A stretch of DNA of 64,000 bases, from assembly GCA_019749945.1 (NCBI GenBank), contig JAIEPF010000001.1, positions 302,724 to 366,723 of the forward strand, written 5' to 3'. This document shows, one piece after another, positions 52,534-61,606 of this stretch (position 1 is its first letter; each line of letters starts with the position of its first letter). The notes beneath the pieces were generated by a model. It searched no databases. It was not told where the DNA came from and saw only the letters and a program-made list of their open reading frames with translations. The DNA is from Burkholderiales bacterium. Lineage in GTDB: Bacteria; Pseudomonadota; Gammaproteobacteria; Burkholderiales; SG8-41. The position numbers and the translations under genes were made by a program.

Positions 52534-54165
52534 ATGCCCTCGCTGACGCGCACGCCGGCGTGGCGCGAGCTCACCGCGCACCGGCGCACCTGGGAACAGC
52601 GCTCGTTGCGCGATCTCTTCGTCACCGATCCCCGGCGTTTCCACCGTTTTTCACTGGAAGCCTGCGGCCTGCTGCTCGATTACTCGAAAAACCTGATCGT
52701 CGCGGACACCCTGGACCTGCTGCTGGCGCTGGCAAACGAGCGCGGATTGCAGGACCAGATCCGCGACCTGCTCGCCGGCAAACGCGTCAATACCACGGAA
52801 AAACGCGCCGCCTGGCACAGCGCGCTGCGCGCCGGCGGGAACGCGCCGCGCGAAGTGCGCAAGACACTGGCCGCGATGCGCCAACTGGCGACGGCCTTGC
52901 GCGAAGGCAAAGTCCATGGCGCCGGCGGCCATGTCATCACCGATGTGGTCAGCCTCGGCATCGGCGGCTCGGTATTGGGTCCGGCGCTGGCCGCTGCCGC
53001 CTGTGCACCGGATGCCAACTCACCGCGCGTGCATTTCATCCACACCCCGGGCGAATCGCTGCAGCGCCTGCTGGCAACGCTGGATGCCACAAGCACGCTG
53101 TTCATCGTGCAATCGAAGAGTTTCTCGACCCAGGAAACGCTGCTCAATGCGCAGGCCGCGCGCGTCTGGCTGCAGGCCTCCGGCGTTGCCGACCACGGCG
53201 CGCATTTCGCCGCGGTCACCGCGAATGCCGCCGCCGCTGAGGCCTTCGGCGTGGCGCAGGAGCGCATTTTTCCGATGTGGGACTGGGTTGGCGGACGTTA
53301 TTCACTGTGGTCGGCGGTCGGCCTGCCGGCGATGATTGCGATGGGGGCCGATGCCTTCGACCAGCTGCTTGCTGGTGCTGCGGACATGGATGCGCATTTT
53401 GCCAGCGCGCCATTCGAAAAAAACATGCCGGTGCTGCTGGCGCTGATCGGGCTGTGGCACGCCAATTTTTTCAGCATGGCCTCGCGCGCGGTGATTCCCT
53501 ATCAGCCGGGGCTGGGGCTGCTCCCCGCCTGGCTGCAGCAGCTCGAAATGGAAAGCCTCGGCAAAAACGTCAGCCGGCGCGGCAAACCGCTGCGCCAGGA
53601 CAGTGGTCCGGTGTTGTGGGGCAGCGCGGGCACCGAAGGCCAGCACGCCTATTTCCAGCTGCTGCACCAGGGCACGCGGCCGGTGCCGGTGGATTTCATC
53701 ACCAGTTGCACGCCGCGCAGCAAGTCCTCTTGGGGGGAGCCGCGCACCGCAGACGTGGAAAACACCCACGCGGTAATGCTGTCGAACTGCTTTGCCCAAT
53801 CCGCCCTGCTGATGTGCGGCGTGACCGCGGCGGAAACCGAACAGGCCCTGCTGCTGCAGGGCCACAGCCCGCGCGAAGCGGCGCGCCTGGCCCCGCACCA
53901 GGCCCTGCCCGGAAACAGACCGAGCAATACGCTGCTGCTGCCGGTGCTCGACGCACGCAGCCTCGGCGCCCTGCTCGCGCTCTACGAACACCGCACCTTC
54001 GTGCAAAGCGCGATCTGGGACATCAACGCCTTTGACCAGTGGGGAGTGGAGCACGGCAAGCGCCTCGCCGGCGGCCTGCTGCCGGAATTCACCGCAGCCG
54101 CACCGGCAACGACGCACGACGCCTCGACCGACGGATTGATTGCTTTTGTAAAGACAAAAACTTAA
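52534..54165 (+). CDS. pgi: glucose-6-phosphate isomerase with a short insertion
   Basis: A 543-residue phosphoglucose isomerase that interconverts glucose-6-phosphate and fructose-6-phosphate. Signatures are VSLGIGGSVLGPALAA, IVQSKSFSTQETL, WDWVGGRYSLWSAVGLP and GTEGQHAYFQLLHQG. Between VDFI and HAVMLSNCFAQ the spacing is 22 residues instead of about 11 in E. coli, with the extra residues around SKSSWGEPRTAD. The DNA there (53718-53741) resembles the 27-bp repeat of the SRPBCC gene. The loop is near the surface, so activity may be kept. Start ATG at 52534. Confidence 0.93.
   Translation: MPSLTRTPAWRELTAHRRTWEQRSLRDLFVTDPRRFHRFSLEACGLLLDYSKNLIVADTLDLLLALANERGLQDQIRDLLAGKRVNTTEKRAAWHSALRAGGNAPREVRKTLAAMRQLATALREGKVHGAGGHVITDVVSLGIGGSVLGPALAAAACAPDANSPRVHFIHTPGESLQRLLATLDATSTLFIVQSKSFSTQETLLNAQAARVWLQASGVADHGAHFAAVTANAAAAEAFGVAQERIFPMWDWVGGRYSLWSAVGLPAMIAMGADAFDQLLAGAADMDAHFASAPFEKNMPVLLALIGLWHANFFSMASRAVIPYQPGLGLLPAWLQQLEMESLGKNVSRRGKPLRQDSGPVLWGSAGTEGQHAYFQLLHQGTRPVPVDFITSCTPRSKSSWGEPRTADVENTHAVMLSNCFAQSALLMCGVTAAETEQALLLQGHSPREAARLAPHQALPGNRPSNTLLLPVLDARSLGALLALYEHRTFVQSAIWDINAFDQWGVEHGKRLAGGLLPEFTAAAPATTHDASTDGLIAFVKTKT
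53718..53741 (+). repeat. repeat-like sequence inside pgi
   Basis: The sequence AAGTCCTCTTGGGGGG (53722-53737) differs by one base from the core of the 27-bp units at 49082-49162. It coincides with extra residues in the Pgi protein. Confidence 0.55.
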
Positions 54166-54169
54166 AACC

Positions 54170-54257
54170 AGCCACAGAGGACACAGAGTTCACAGAGGAT
54201 TCAACAACCGAAGGGCTTGTTTTGGTTTTCTCTGTGCCCTCTGTGACCTCTGTGGCT
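54170..54257. repeat. 28-bp inverted repeat built of CACAGAG units
   Basis: The left arm (54170-54197) AGCCACAGAGGACACAGAG... and the right arm (54230-54257) pair at 25 of 28 positions. Each arm contains three CACAGAG units at 9-bp periodicity. It follows the pgi stop by 4 bp and precedes the DUF6494-like gene; it may end the pgi transcript. This kind of CACAGAGG hairpin occurs in many unrelated bacterial genomes as a mobile or REP-like intergenic unit. Confidence 0.85.
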
Positions 54258-54286
54258 AAACGCTTTTGAATTTAAAGGAGCACACG

Positions 54287-54493
54287 ATGAACGACGAAGC
54301 CCTGAACATGAGCATCCGCAAGTTCCTCAAAACCGTCGGCGTCAATTCGCAGCTGGCGATCGAAAAGGCGGTGCGCAAGGCCATCGAGGACGGCAAATTG
54401 AAGGGCAGCGAGTCGCTGCCGGTGAAGATGACGCTCAGCGTCGGCGCGCTGGCGCTGGAAGTGAAATTTGACGGGGATCTGAAGCTGGACTGA
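54287..54493 (+). CDS. DUF6494-like small protein
   Basis: A 68-residue protein: NMSIRKFLKTVGVNSQLAIEKAVRKAIEDGKLKG, then MTLSVGALALEVKFDGDLKLD. It fits the small DUF6494 family, with an N-terminal helical pair and a C-terminal hairpin. AAAGGAG precedes the ATG at 54287. No function is known. Convergent with orn. Confidence 0.75.
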   Translation: MNDEALNMSIRKFLKTVGVNSQLAIEKAVRKAIEDGKLKGSESLPVKMTLSVGALALEVKFDGDLKLD

Positions 54494-54510
54494 AGCGGTG
54501 ACGAGATGCT

Positions 54511-55056
54511 TCAGATTTTCATGATCTGTTCGCGGTAGTAGCGCAGCTCGGCAATCGATTCATGGATGTCGGCCAGCGCTTCGTGTTTGCCGTGTTTGAC
54601 CATGCCCGCCAGCACTTCCGGTTTCCAGCGCCGCGCCAGCTCCTTCAGCGTGCTGACGTCGATCAGGCGGTAGTGGAAATAATCATCGAGTTTCGGCAGG
54701 TACTTCACCAGGAACCGCCGGTCCTGGTGCACCGAGTTGCCGCAGATCGGCGACACGCCCTTCGGCACATGCTGCGCCAGGAACGCAATCATCTGCTCCT
54801 CGACTTCGGCTTCGGACAGCGTTGAAGCCTTGACCCGGTCAATCAGGCCGGACTTCTTGTGGGTCGACTTGTTCCAGTTGTCCATGACGTCGAGCACCGC
54901 ATCGGGCTGATGCACCACCAGCACCGGCGCCTCGGCGACGGTATTCAGCTGCGCGTCGGTGATGACGATGGCGATTTCCAGCACACGGTCGGTTTCGGGA
55001 TTGAGCCCGCTCATCTCCATGTCGATCCAGATGAGGGCGTTGGGATCCTGTGCCAT
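54511..55056 (-). CDS. orn: oligoribonuclease
   Basis: A 181-residue DEDDh 3'-5' exonuclease that degrades two- to five-nucleotide RNAs (including pGpG) in the cytosol. Exo I is [19 protein letters not shown], and exo II and III include [16 protein letters not shown] and [19 protein letters not shown] with the catalytic His and Asp. Length matches the family. Divergent from the Ste24-like gene. Confidence 0.97.
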   Translation of the reverse strand: MAQDPNALIWIDMEMSGLNPETDRVLEIAIVITDAQLNTVAEAPVLVVHQPDAVLDVMDNWNKSTHKKSGLIDRVKASTLSEAEVEEQMIAFLAQHVPKGVSPICGNSVHQDRRFLVKYLPKLDDYFHYRLIDVSTLKELARRWKPEVLAGMVKHGKHEALADIHESIAELRYYREQIMKI

Positions 55057-55144
55057 AATGATTTTGATTGTTAAATCGGGAATTTTCAGGCACTTATTGT
55101 GTCACATGCCTGCATCCCCGGCCCGTACCCCCTCATAAATAAAT

Positions 55145-56392
55145 ATGCACACCTTCGGCCTCGTTTTCCTCATTGCCCTGCTGCTGACCGTCACCGTCCG
55201 GCTGTGGCTGGCCGCGCGCCACGCCGCCCATGTGCTGGCCCACCGCAACGCCGTGCCGGCGCAGTTTGCCGACGTCATCACGCTGGAGGCGCACCAGCGC
55301 GCGGCGGACTACACGGGGGCCAAGACCCGGTTCGCGATGCTCGGCGTGGTGGTCGAGGCGGCGATCGCGCTGGCCTTCACCTTCGGCGGCGGCCTGCAGG
55401 CGCTGCACGAGTTGACCGCGTCCTGGTTCGAGCCCGGCATCGTGCGCGGCCTGGCGCTGATCGCCGGCGTCGCCGTGGTGACGATGGTCATCGACATTCC
55501 GCTGAGCCTCTACCGCACCTTTGTCATCGAGGAGCGTTACGGTTTCAACAAGGTCACGGTCAAACTGTTCTGGATCGATTTCATCAAGGGCCTCGCGCTG
55601 GGCGCAGCCCTCGGCCTGCCGCTGGTCGCCGCCGTGCTGTGGCTGATGGACCGCATGGGCGAATGGTGGTGGTTTTATGCCTGGCTGACCTGGATGGCCT
55701 TCAACATCCTGATGCTGGCGGTGTATCCGACCTGGATCGCACCGCTGTTCAACAAATTTTCACCGCTGACCGATGCCGCGATGAAGGAACGCGTCGAACG
55801 CCTGCTCGACCGCTGCGGCTTCAAGGTCAAGGGCCTGATGGTGATGGACGGTTCGCGCCGCTCCAGCCACGGCAATGCCTATTTCACCGGCTTCGGCAAA
55901 ACCAAGCGCATCGTGTTTTTCGACACGCTGCTGGAGCGGCTGGAACCGCAGGAAGTCGAAGCCGTGCTCGCGCACGAGCTGGGCCACTTCAAGCTGAAAC
56001 ACGTGATCAAGCGCATCGCCGGCATTTTCGCGATCAGCCTGGGTTTCCTCTGGCTGCTCGGCTGGGTGCTCGACAAACCCTGGTTCTATGAAGGCCTCGG
56101 CGTCACCACGCCGTCGACCGCGATGGCGCTGGTGCTGTTTTCGATCGTGGTGCCGGTGTTCACCTTCCTGTTTCAGCCGCTGAGCGCGATGATCTCGCGC
56201 CAACACGAATTCGAGGCTGACGCCTTCGCTGCGCAATACACGCCCGCGGCCGACCTGATCACGGCGCTGGTCAAGCTCTACAAGGACAATGCCTCGACGC
56301 TGACGCCGGATCCGCTGCATTCGGCGGTCTACGATTCCCATCCGCCGGCAACCACGCGCATCGCGCGACTGCAGCAGGCGGCGGCGCATTAA
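55145..56392 (+). CDS. Ste24-like M48 family zinc metalloprotease
   Basis: A 415-residue integral membrane protease. Several helices precede the zinc motif HELGH (H277-H281); the third ligand is in HEFEADAFAAQY. ERYGFNKVTVKLFWIDFIKG and GNAYFTGFGKTKRIVFFDTLL are the conserved CAAX-protease (Ste24) blocks. Bacterial homologues act in membrane-protein quality control. Followed by the pterin dehydratase gene in 13 bp, a synteny seen widely in Burkholderiales. Confidence 0.93.
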   Translation: MHTFGLVFLIALLLTVTVRLWLAARHAAHVLAHRNAVPAQFADVITLEAHQRAADYTGAKTRFAMLGVVVEAAIALAFTFGGGLQALHELTASWFEPGIVRGLALIAGVAVVTMVIDIPLSLYRTFVIEERYGFNKVTVKLFWIDFIKGLALGAALGLPLVAAVLWLMDRMGEWWWFYAWLTWMAFNILMLAVYPTWIAPLFNKFSPLTDAAMKERVERLLDRCGFKVKGLMVMDGSRRSSHGNAYFTGFGKTKRIVFFDTLLERLEPQEVEAVLAHELGHFKLKHVIKRIAGIFAISLGFLWLLGWVLDKPWFYEGLGVTTPSTAMALVLFSIVVPVFTFLFQPLSAMISRQHEFEADAFAAQYTPAADLITALVKLYKDNASTLTPDPLHSAVYDSHPPATTRIARLQQAAAH

Positions 56393-56405
56393 GAACGGCC
56401 CGGCG

Positions 56406-56735
56406 ATGAGCGACCTCGCGCAGAAAAAATGCGTACCCTGCGAAGGCGGCGCAGCGCCCCTGACCGTGGACGAAGTCGCGACCCTGTTGAAACGCCTCAA
56501 GGGCTGGACAGTCGGCAACAACAGGTTGAGCAAGACTTATGAATTCCGCAATTACCACGAGACCATGGCCTTCGTGAACGCGACGGCTTGGATCTCGCAC
56601 CGCGAAGACCATCATCCCGACCTGACCGTGGGTTACAAGCAGTGCCGGGTCGATTACATCACCCACGCCATCGGCGGGCTGTCCGAGAACGATTTCATCT
56701 GCGCCGCCAAGATCGACGCCCTGCTTGAGCTCTGA
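56406..56735 (+). CDS. 4a-hydroxytetrahydrobiopterin dehydratase (pterin-4a-carbinolamine dehydratase)
   Basis: A 109-residue PCD protein. The catalytic patch EDHHPDLTVGYKQCRVDYITHAIGGL has the conserved histidines and acidic residue. An N-terminal CVPCEGG motif precedes the fold. It recycles tetrahydrobiopterin cofactor, usually for phenylalanine hydroxylase, which is not in the window. The gene ends 11 bp into the rsgA frame. Confidence 0.94.
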   Translation: MSDLAQKKCVPCEGGAAPLTVDEVATLLKRLKGWTVGNNRLSKTYEFRNYHETMAFVNATAWISHREDHHPDLTVGYKQCRVDYITHAIGGLSENDFICAAKIDALLEL

Positions 56736-57621
56736 GATTGCAGTGCAGGGCCTGATCACCGCCGCCTACGGCCGGCGTTTCCTCGTCGAATGCGCGGACG
56801 GTCGCGTGCTGGATTGCGTGACCCGCGGCAAACGCACCGACTACGCCTGCGGCGACCAGGTCACCGTCACCGCGCAGAATGAAGACCAGGGCGTCATCGA
56901 CAGCTGCGGGCCGCGGCAGACCCTGCTCTACCGTTCCGACCGCTGGAAACAGAAACTGATCGCCGCCAATGTCACGCAGATGATCATGGTGGTGGCGCCG
57001 GTGCCGTCCTTCGATCTCGATGTGCTCGACTGCTGCCTCGCCGCCGCGGAACACGCCGGCATCCGCCCGCTGATCGTGCTCAACAAATCCGACCTGCCGG
57101 AGTCGGCAACCTCCGCGGGCTCGCTGGCGCTCTACACGGGCATGGGTTATCCGCTGCTGAAACTGGCCGCGACGCAGGGTGTGGATGAACTGCGCCCGCA
57201 TCTCAGCGGGCAGCGCAGCGTGCTGGTCGGAGAATCCGGCATGGGCAAATCGACCATCCTCAATCAACTGGTGCCCAATGCCGCGGCACTCACGCGGGAA
57301 GTGTCCGCCTCCCTCGGCACCGGCAAACACACGACCTCGCATGCACGGCTGTATCACCTCGATGCCCGCAGCGACATTATCGACACGCCCGGCGTGCAGT
57401 CTTTTGGCCTGCATCATCTGGGGGTGACCGACCTCGCGTCGGCGTTCATCGAATTCCGGCCCTATCTCGGCCGCTGCCGTTTCCGCGACTGCCGGCACCT
57501 GGAGGAACCGGGCTGCGCGATCCTCGCCGCGCATGAAGCGGAACAGATCGATACGCGCAGGCTGGCGGTGTATTGCCGGCTGGCGGCGGAAAACCTGCGC
57601 CAGCAGAAAAAATTTAGCTAA
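56725..57621 (+). CDS. rsgA: ribosome small subunit-dependent GTPase A
   Basis: A 298-residue circularly permuted GTPase that helps mature the 30S subunit. NKSD (G4) is at residues 120-123, GESGMGKST (G1) at 169-177, DTPG (G3) at 220-223. The zinc-finger C251, C256, H258 and C264 is intact. The start is a TTG at 56725, overlapping the pterin dehydratase gene by 11 bp; GTG at 56743 is an alternative. The convergent cobD-like gene ends within its last codons (57618). Confidence 0.96.
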   Translation: MSSEIAVQGLITAAYGRRFLVECADGRVLDCVTRGKRTDYACGDQVTVTAQNEDQGVIDSCGPRQTLLYRSDRWKQKLIAANVTQMIMVVAPVPSFDLDVLDCCLAAAEHAGIRPLIVLNKSDLPESATSAGSLALYTGMGYPLLKLAATQGVDELRPHLSGQRSVLVGESGMGKSTILNQLVPNAAALTREVSASLGTGKHTTSHARLYHLDARSDIIDTPGVQSFGLHHLGVTDLASAFIEFRPYLGRCRFRDCRHLEEPGCAILAAHEAEQIDTRRLAVYCRLAAENLRQQKKFS

Positions 57622-58538
57622 CCGAAGGCGCCGGCCAAAGCAACAATCAGCAACAGGAACAGCCACAACACCAGTGCGCGCCAGATCAGGCCCACGGCAC
57701 CGCGCAAGTCTTCGACCTCAACCTCATCGCCGATGCCGAGCTCCGGCCGCTGGTTGAGCATGCCCTCTTCGCGCAACACGCCGCCCAATTTGACGCCCAG
57801 CGCGCCTGCCCCGCTGGCCAGCACCACACCTTCGGCTCCGCGTCCCCAGCCGGCGGCCTGGATGCGCCAGCAATAGGCGGCGTCCTCGAAATTGCCGGCG
57901 ATGGCGAAACTCGCTGCGGTAATCCGCGCCGGCAGCCAGTCAATCCAGAAAAAAGCGCGTTCGGCAAAAATGGCAAAGGCGCGCCGCTCCGGCTCGATCA
58001 GCTGGCCCCAGCGTACAGCCAGCAAATCGGCCATGCGATAAATGACCGGGCCGACCGGCCCGAGCACGACAAACCAGAAAATCGGGCCCAGCACATATCG
58101 ATGCGCCTGCAACAGGCCGAGTTCGATGGCGACGCGTGAAATTTCAGCGGCACTCAACTCATCCGCCGGCACGCCGCGCCAGCGCCCGAGCACATCGCGC
58201 GCGGTGTTGATGTTCTGCTCGCGAAGGGCCTGCGCGATTTCGGTAAAACAATGGCTGAAGCGGCGAAAACCCATCGCGACATAAAGCACGGCAACGCTCC
58301 ACGCCAGCGCCAGCAATGCGTTCATTTCGCGCATCAGCGCATACACGGCGACGGTGAGCAGTGCCAGCGGCAGCACCGCGACCAGCCATGCAATCATGCC
58401 GTGGCTGGCCTGCAGTCCGTTGAACTGCCGCTCGAGGGTGTCGGCGTAACGCTCGAAGGCGGCATACAGCGGATTGCCGCGGCGCAGCGGCCACGCCTGC
58501 TCGAGGAGTAATGCGCAGACCAGTGCGAAGAATTTCAT
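57618..58538 (-). CDS. CobD/CbiB-like membrane protein
   Basis: A 306-residue protein with about four or five helices and the CobD/CbiB blocks: FALVCALLLEQAWPL, CFTEIAQALREQNINTARDVLGRW, LGPVGPVIYRMADLLAVRWG and FFWIDWLPARITAASFAIAGNFEDA. CobD joins aminopropanol to the cobyrinate in cobalamin biosynthesis. No other cobalamin gene is near, and the orn-rsgA-cobD synteny suggests a housekeeping paralogue rather than a true CobD. Convergent with rsgA, 4-bp overlap. Confidence 0.82.
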   Translation of the reverse strand: MKFFALVCALLLEQAWPLRRGNPLYAAFERYADTLERQFNGLQASHGMIAWLVAVLPLALLTVAVYALMREMNALLALAWSVAVLYVAMGFRRFSHCFTEIAQALREQNINTARDVLGRWRGVPADELSAAEISRVAIELGLLQAHRYVLGPIFWFVVLGPVGPVIYRMADLLAVRWGQLIEPERRAFAIFAERAFFWIDWLPARITAASFAIAGNFEDAAYCWRIQAAGWGRGAEGVVLASGAGALGVKLGGVLREEGMLNQRPELGIGDEVEVEDLRGAVGLIWRALVLWLFLLLIVALAGAFG

Positions 58539-58628
58539 GGGCCCGTAAGCAGCGCCGTAAGCGCGCCGAAAATCACGATGATTGGTAATAAAAGCTATAA
58601 AAAAACAATAAAAACAATAACTTACAGT

Positions 58629-59138
58629 TTACCCTGAGCGGTAGCGGATGGCAATGATTTCGACTTCGCTGACGCCGGCGGGACGCTGCCACTTCACGAC
58701 GTCGCCACGGCGCGCGCCGAGCAGTGAGCGCGCCAGCGGCGAACCCCAGCTGATCTTGCCGGCGGCGACATCGGCCTCGTCATCACCGACGATGCTGAAT
58801 TCCTGCACGAGACCCTCGCCGTCCTCGACCTCCACGGTGGCGCCGAAACGCACCTCATCATGCGGCTGCTGCGCGGGATCAACCAGCTCGGCGCGCTCCA
58901 GCTGGGCGTTGAAGTAACGCTGGTCGCGCTCGACTTCGCGCAGTTTGCGCTTGGCCTCCGAATCGTCCGCCGAGATCAGCTTCAGCTGTTCATGCCGGTC
59001 GGCCAGCTCGCGAACCCGGGCGCGCAACTGCTCCAGTCCCTGCGGCGTCACGTAATTGGCGTGCGCAGGCACCGGCCGCTCGGGCAATTCGCCCGCGCTG
59101 AACTCGTCATCACTTTCCTTGACAAATGCTCGACTCAT
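58629..59138 (-). CDS. greB: transcription elongation factor GreB
   Basis: A 169-residue Gre factor. The N-terminal coiled coil (YVTPQGLEQLRARVRELADRH to RYFNAQLERAELVD) carries the tip residues DDSEAKRK. The C-terminal FKBP-like domain has VRFGATVEVEDGEG and GKISWGSPLARSLLGAR. The basic N-terminal extension before residue 30 and the total length fit GreB better than GreA. It rescues stalled RNA polymerase by stimulating cleavage. Start at 59138. Confidence 0.93.
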   Translation of the reverse strand: MSRAFVKESDDEFSAGELPERPVPAHANYVTPQGLEQLRARVRELADRHEQLKLISADDSEAKRKLREVERDQRYFNAQLERAELVDPAQQPHDEVRFGATVEVEDGEGLVQEFSIVGDDEADVAAGKISWGSPLARSLLGARRGDVVKWQRPAGVSEVEIIAIRYRSG

Positions 59139-59267
59139 GGCGGTCCTTGGCAAGCCTGGATGATGCAAGCGGAACAGCGGGCCGTTGACCCGCCGCTTCT
59201 CCCTGCCTGTTTTTCTTTTTAACTGCCGGGTCTTTTATACCGAGTCTGCCGGCCACTGGCAACCGCA

Positions 59268-59897
59268 TCAGCGGCCGCTGCGCCGCCAGGTCAACACGCG
59301 GTTGTTCGCCGGCAGGGCATGATCGTCACAAAACGCCAGGCCGTGGCTGTGCGCAAGCGCGCACACCGCCTCAAAATCACGCACGCCGCTCAGGGGATCG
59401 CGCGCGCGCAGGAAGGCATCAAAACGCGCATTGGATTCGGCGGTGTGCCGGCCGCCGTAACTGAACGGCCCATAGACTGCGAGCACGCCGCAGGGCCGCA
59501 GCACACGCGCGGCACCATGGAAAAAATGTTCCACCGACGCCCAGGACATGATGTGCAGCGTGTTGGCGCTGAACAGCGCGTCATAGTGCGCGACCGGCCA
59601 TTCACCATCCACATCCAGCGCCAGCGGCGCAAGCAGGTTGGGCAGGCCGGCTTCGTCACGCCAGGCGGCGATGCCCGCCAGATGTTCGGCGCGGTCGCTG
59701 GGCTGCCAGACGAGATGCGGCAAAGCCGCGGCAAAAAACACCGCATGCTGGCCGGTGCCGGAGCCGATCTCCAGCACCCGCGTCGCGCCAGCAAACGCGC
59801 CGCGCAGCACTTCAAGGATCGGCGCCCGGTTGCGCTCGCAGGCCTCGGCCCAGGGTTTGGCCGGCTTGGATTGAACCGGCCCGAATTTTGTCGACAT
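59268..59897 (-). CDS. DUF938 family SAM-dependent methyltransferase
   Basis: A 209-residue class I methyltransferase-like protein. AdoMet motif I is VLEIGSGTGQHAVFFAAALP, with WQPSDRAEHLAGI and LDVDGEW as later motifs, and SANTLHIMSW is the family hallmark. Substrate unknown. Its ATG overlaps the stop of the patatin gene by 1 bp (TAATG), so the two are translationally coupled. Confidence 0.92.
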   Translation of the reverse strand: MSTKFGPVQSKPAKPWAEACERNRAPILEVLRGAFAGATRVLEIGSGTGQHAVFFAAALPHLVWQPSDRAEHLAGIAAWRDEAGLPNLLAPLALDVDGEWPVAHYDALFSANTLHIMSWASVEHFFHGAARVLRPCGVLAVYGPFSYGGRHTAESNARFDAFLRARDPLSGVRDFEAVCALAHSHGLAFCDDHALPANNRVLTWRRSGR

Positions 59898-61057
59898 TAC
59901 TGCGGACCGTAGCCGAGGAAGGCGAGCAAATCGTCCTTCTGCGCCAGCGTGTCGCGGTAACCCAGCTGGATCAGCGCGCGGCAATAGGCTTTTTCGAACA
60001 ACAGATAGGAAGCCAGATTGGAGCCGGTGCGTTTCATCGCGCCGACCGTGCGCAAGAGGCCGCGAATCACCCGCGGCAGATCATGCGCGTACTGCGCGGC
60101 AATCTGGCTCAGCGGCACACTCGGCGTGATCACGCGGAAATCCACGGCACGCAGCGGGTAGCCGTTTTTCGCCAGCGTTTCCGCCGGAATGATGGCAAGC
60201 GTGCGGTTGATGCGCTGCAGGCGTTCGAGATCGACTTCCAGCGCGTCGAGGAAAATGCTGTCGAGCGCGTGGCCGGCAATCTGCGCCAGCGAGGGATAAC
60301 CGTTCGACGGCAGGCGCACGGCGGATTGCGTGGCCTGGCGTCCGACACCGATCACCAGCAGGCGGTCGGCGCCGAGATGCAGCGCCGGGCTGACCGGCGC
60401 GATCTGGCGCATCGAACCGTCGCCGAAATATTCACGGTTGATCTTCACCGGCGGAAAAATGAAGGGCAGCGCGCTCGAGGCCATCAGGTGCGGCAGGCCG
60501 ATGGGCATCGCGACACCGACGCGGCGCGCCCGTGCCCAGTCCGACAGGCTGGCTTTGCCTTCGTAAAACGTCACCGACTGGCCCGAGGTGTAACCGGAGC
60601 AGGTCACCGCGAAGGCGCGCAGATGGCCGGCGTTGACGTTGCGGCCGATCGCCGGGAAATCGACGTGGCGGCCGAGCAGGTCGGCGAGCGGTGAATTGTC
60701 GAGCAGCGACACCGGGCCGTCGAGGCTGCCCCCGGACAGAGCCGTCACCAGCCAGCGCGCGCTGTTGCCCAGCGCGCCCCAGGCATCGGCGCGGTAGACC
60801 TGTTCGACATGGAAGTTTTTCCATACCGTCATCAGGCGCCGCGCGCCGCGATGGAAATTGCCGGCATCCGTGGCCATGACCGCGGCATTGATCGCCCCCG
60901 CCGAAGTGCCGCAGATGATCGGGAACGGGCTGCGCACATCCCTGGGCAACAACTCGTGCAGCGCGCGGATCACGCCAACCTGATAGGCGGCGCGTGCGCC
61001 GCCGCCGGTCATGATCAGGCCGACGGTTGGTTTCGGGGATGCGGAATCGTTCGCCAT
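59897..61057 (-). CDS. patatin-like phospholipase
   Basis: A 386-residue protein. The oxyanion loop GGGARAAYQ and the nucleophile S52 in GTSAG (residues 50-54) define a patatin hydrolase; the dyad Asp is in DGSMRQIAP, with Ser in place of the usual second Gly of DGG. No signal peptide, so it acts in the cytosol or at the inner leaflet on phospholipid acyl chains. It is followed by the DUF938 methyltransferase gene with a 1-bp overlap. Confidence 0.92.
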   Translation of the reverse strand: MANDSASPKPTVGLIMTGGGARAAYQVGVIRALHELLPRDVRSPFPIICGTSAGAINAAVMATDAGNFHRGARRLMTVWKNFHVEQVYRADAWGALGNSARWLVTALSGGSLDGPVSLLDNSPLADLLGRHVDFPAIGRNVNAGHLRAFAVTCSGYTSGQSVTFYEGKASLSDWARARRVGVAMPIGLPHLMASSALPFIFPPVKINREYFGDGSMRQIAPVSPALHLGADRLLVIGVGRQATQSAVRLPSNGYPSLAQIAGHALDSIFLDALEVDLERLQRINRTLAIIPAETLAKNGYPLRAVDFRVITPSVPLSQIAAQYAHDLPRVIRGLLRTVGAMKRTGSNLASYLLFEKAYCRALIQLGYRDTLAQKDDLLAFLGYGPQ

Positions 61058-61111
61058 GGATATCGCAATAATGCCCCATTCGCCCGCCCAAATGGGCGAT
61101 GCCGCAGCGAC

Positions 61112-61600
61112 TCAGCGCGCGATGGCGACCGTCACCAGTTCGGGCTGCAGCAGGCTGACCACGGCCTGTGGCGGGATTTCGACCAGGAAACCGCGGCTGC
61201 CGCCGTTGATGTAGATGCCGGGCAGGTCGAGCGCGGTCTGCTCCAGATACACCGGCATTTTGCGCCGCGTGCCGAAGGGCGAGGTGCCGCCGACGCGGTA
61301 ACCGGTATGGCGTTCGGCGACTTCGGGTTTGCAGGGCTCGATGCGTTTGACGCCGACAATCCGCGCCAGCGCCTTGGTCGACACTTCGCAATCGCCGTGC
61401 ATCAGCACGATGCAGGGTTTCGCCGCCTCGTCCTGCATCACCAGGGTCTTGATCACCGCATGTTCATCGACACCGAGCTCGCGCGCCGACACCGTGGTGC
61501 CGCCGTGCTCTTCGTAATGGTAAAAATGCGGCGTGAAGGCCACGCCCGCTGCGCGCAGGGCCAGCACCGCCGGGGTTGAGGGCATGCGCGGCGCGCTCAT
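61112..61600 (-). CDS. ybaK: Cys-tRNA(Pro) deacylase
   Basis: A 162-residue YbaK-type editing protein that hydrolyses mischarged Cys-tRNA(Pro). The conserved blocks are VIKTLVMQDEAAKPCIVLMHGDCEVS and GYRVGGTSPFGTRRKMPVYLEQTALD, with the essential Lys in IKT and the GGTSPFG loop. Length is normal. It begins 6 bp after the Nudix gene stop. Confidence 0.93.
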   Translation of the reverse strand: MSAPRMPSTPAVLALRAAGVAFTPHFYHYEEHGGTTVSARELGVDEHAVIKTLVMQDEAAKPCIVLMHGDCEVSTKALARIVGVKRIEPCKPEVAERHTGYRVGGTSPFGTRRKMPVYLEQTALDLPGIYINGGSRGFLVEIPPQAVVSLLQPELVTVAIAR

Positions 61601-61606
61601 CCGGAT

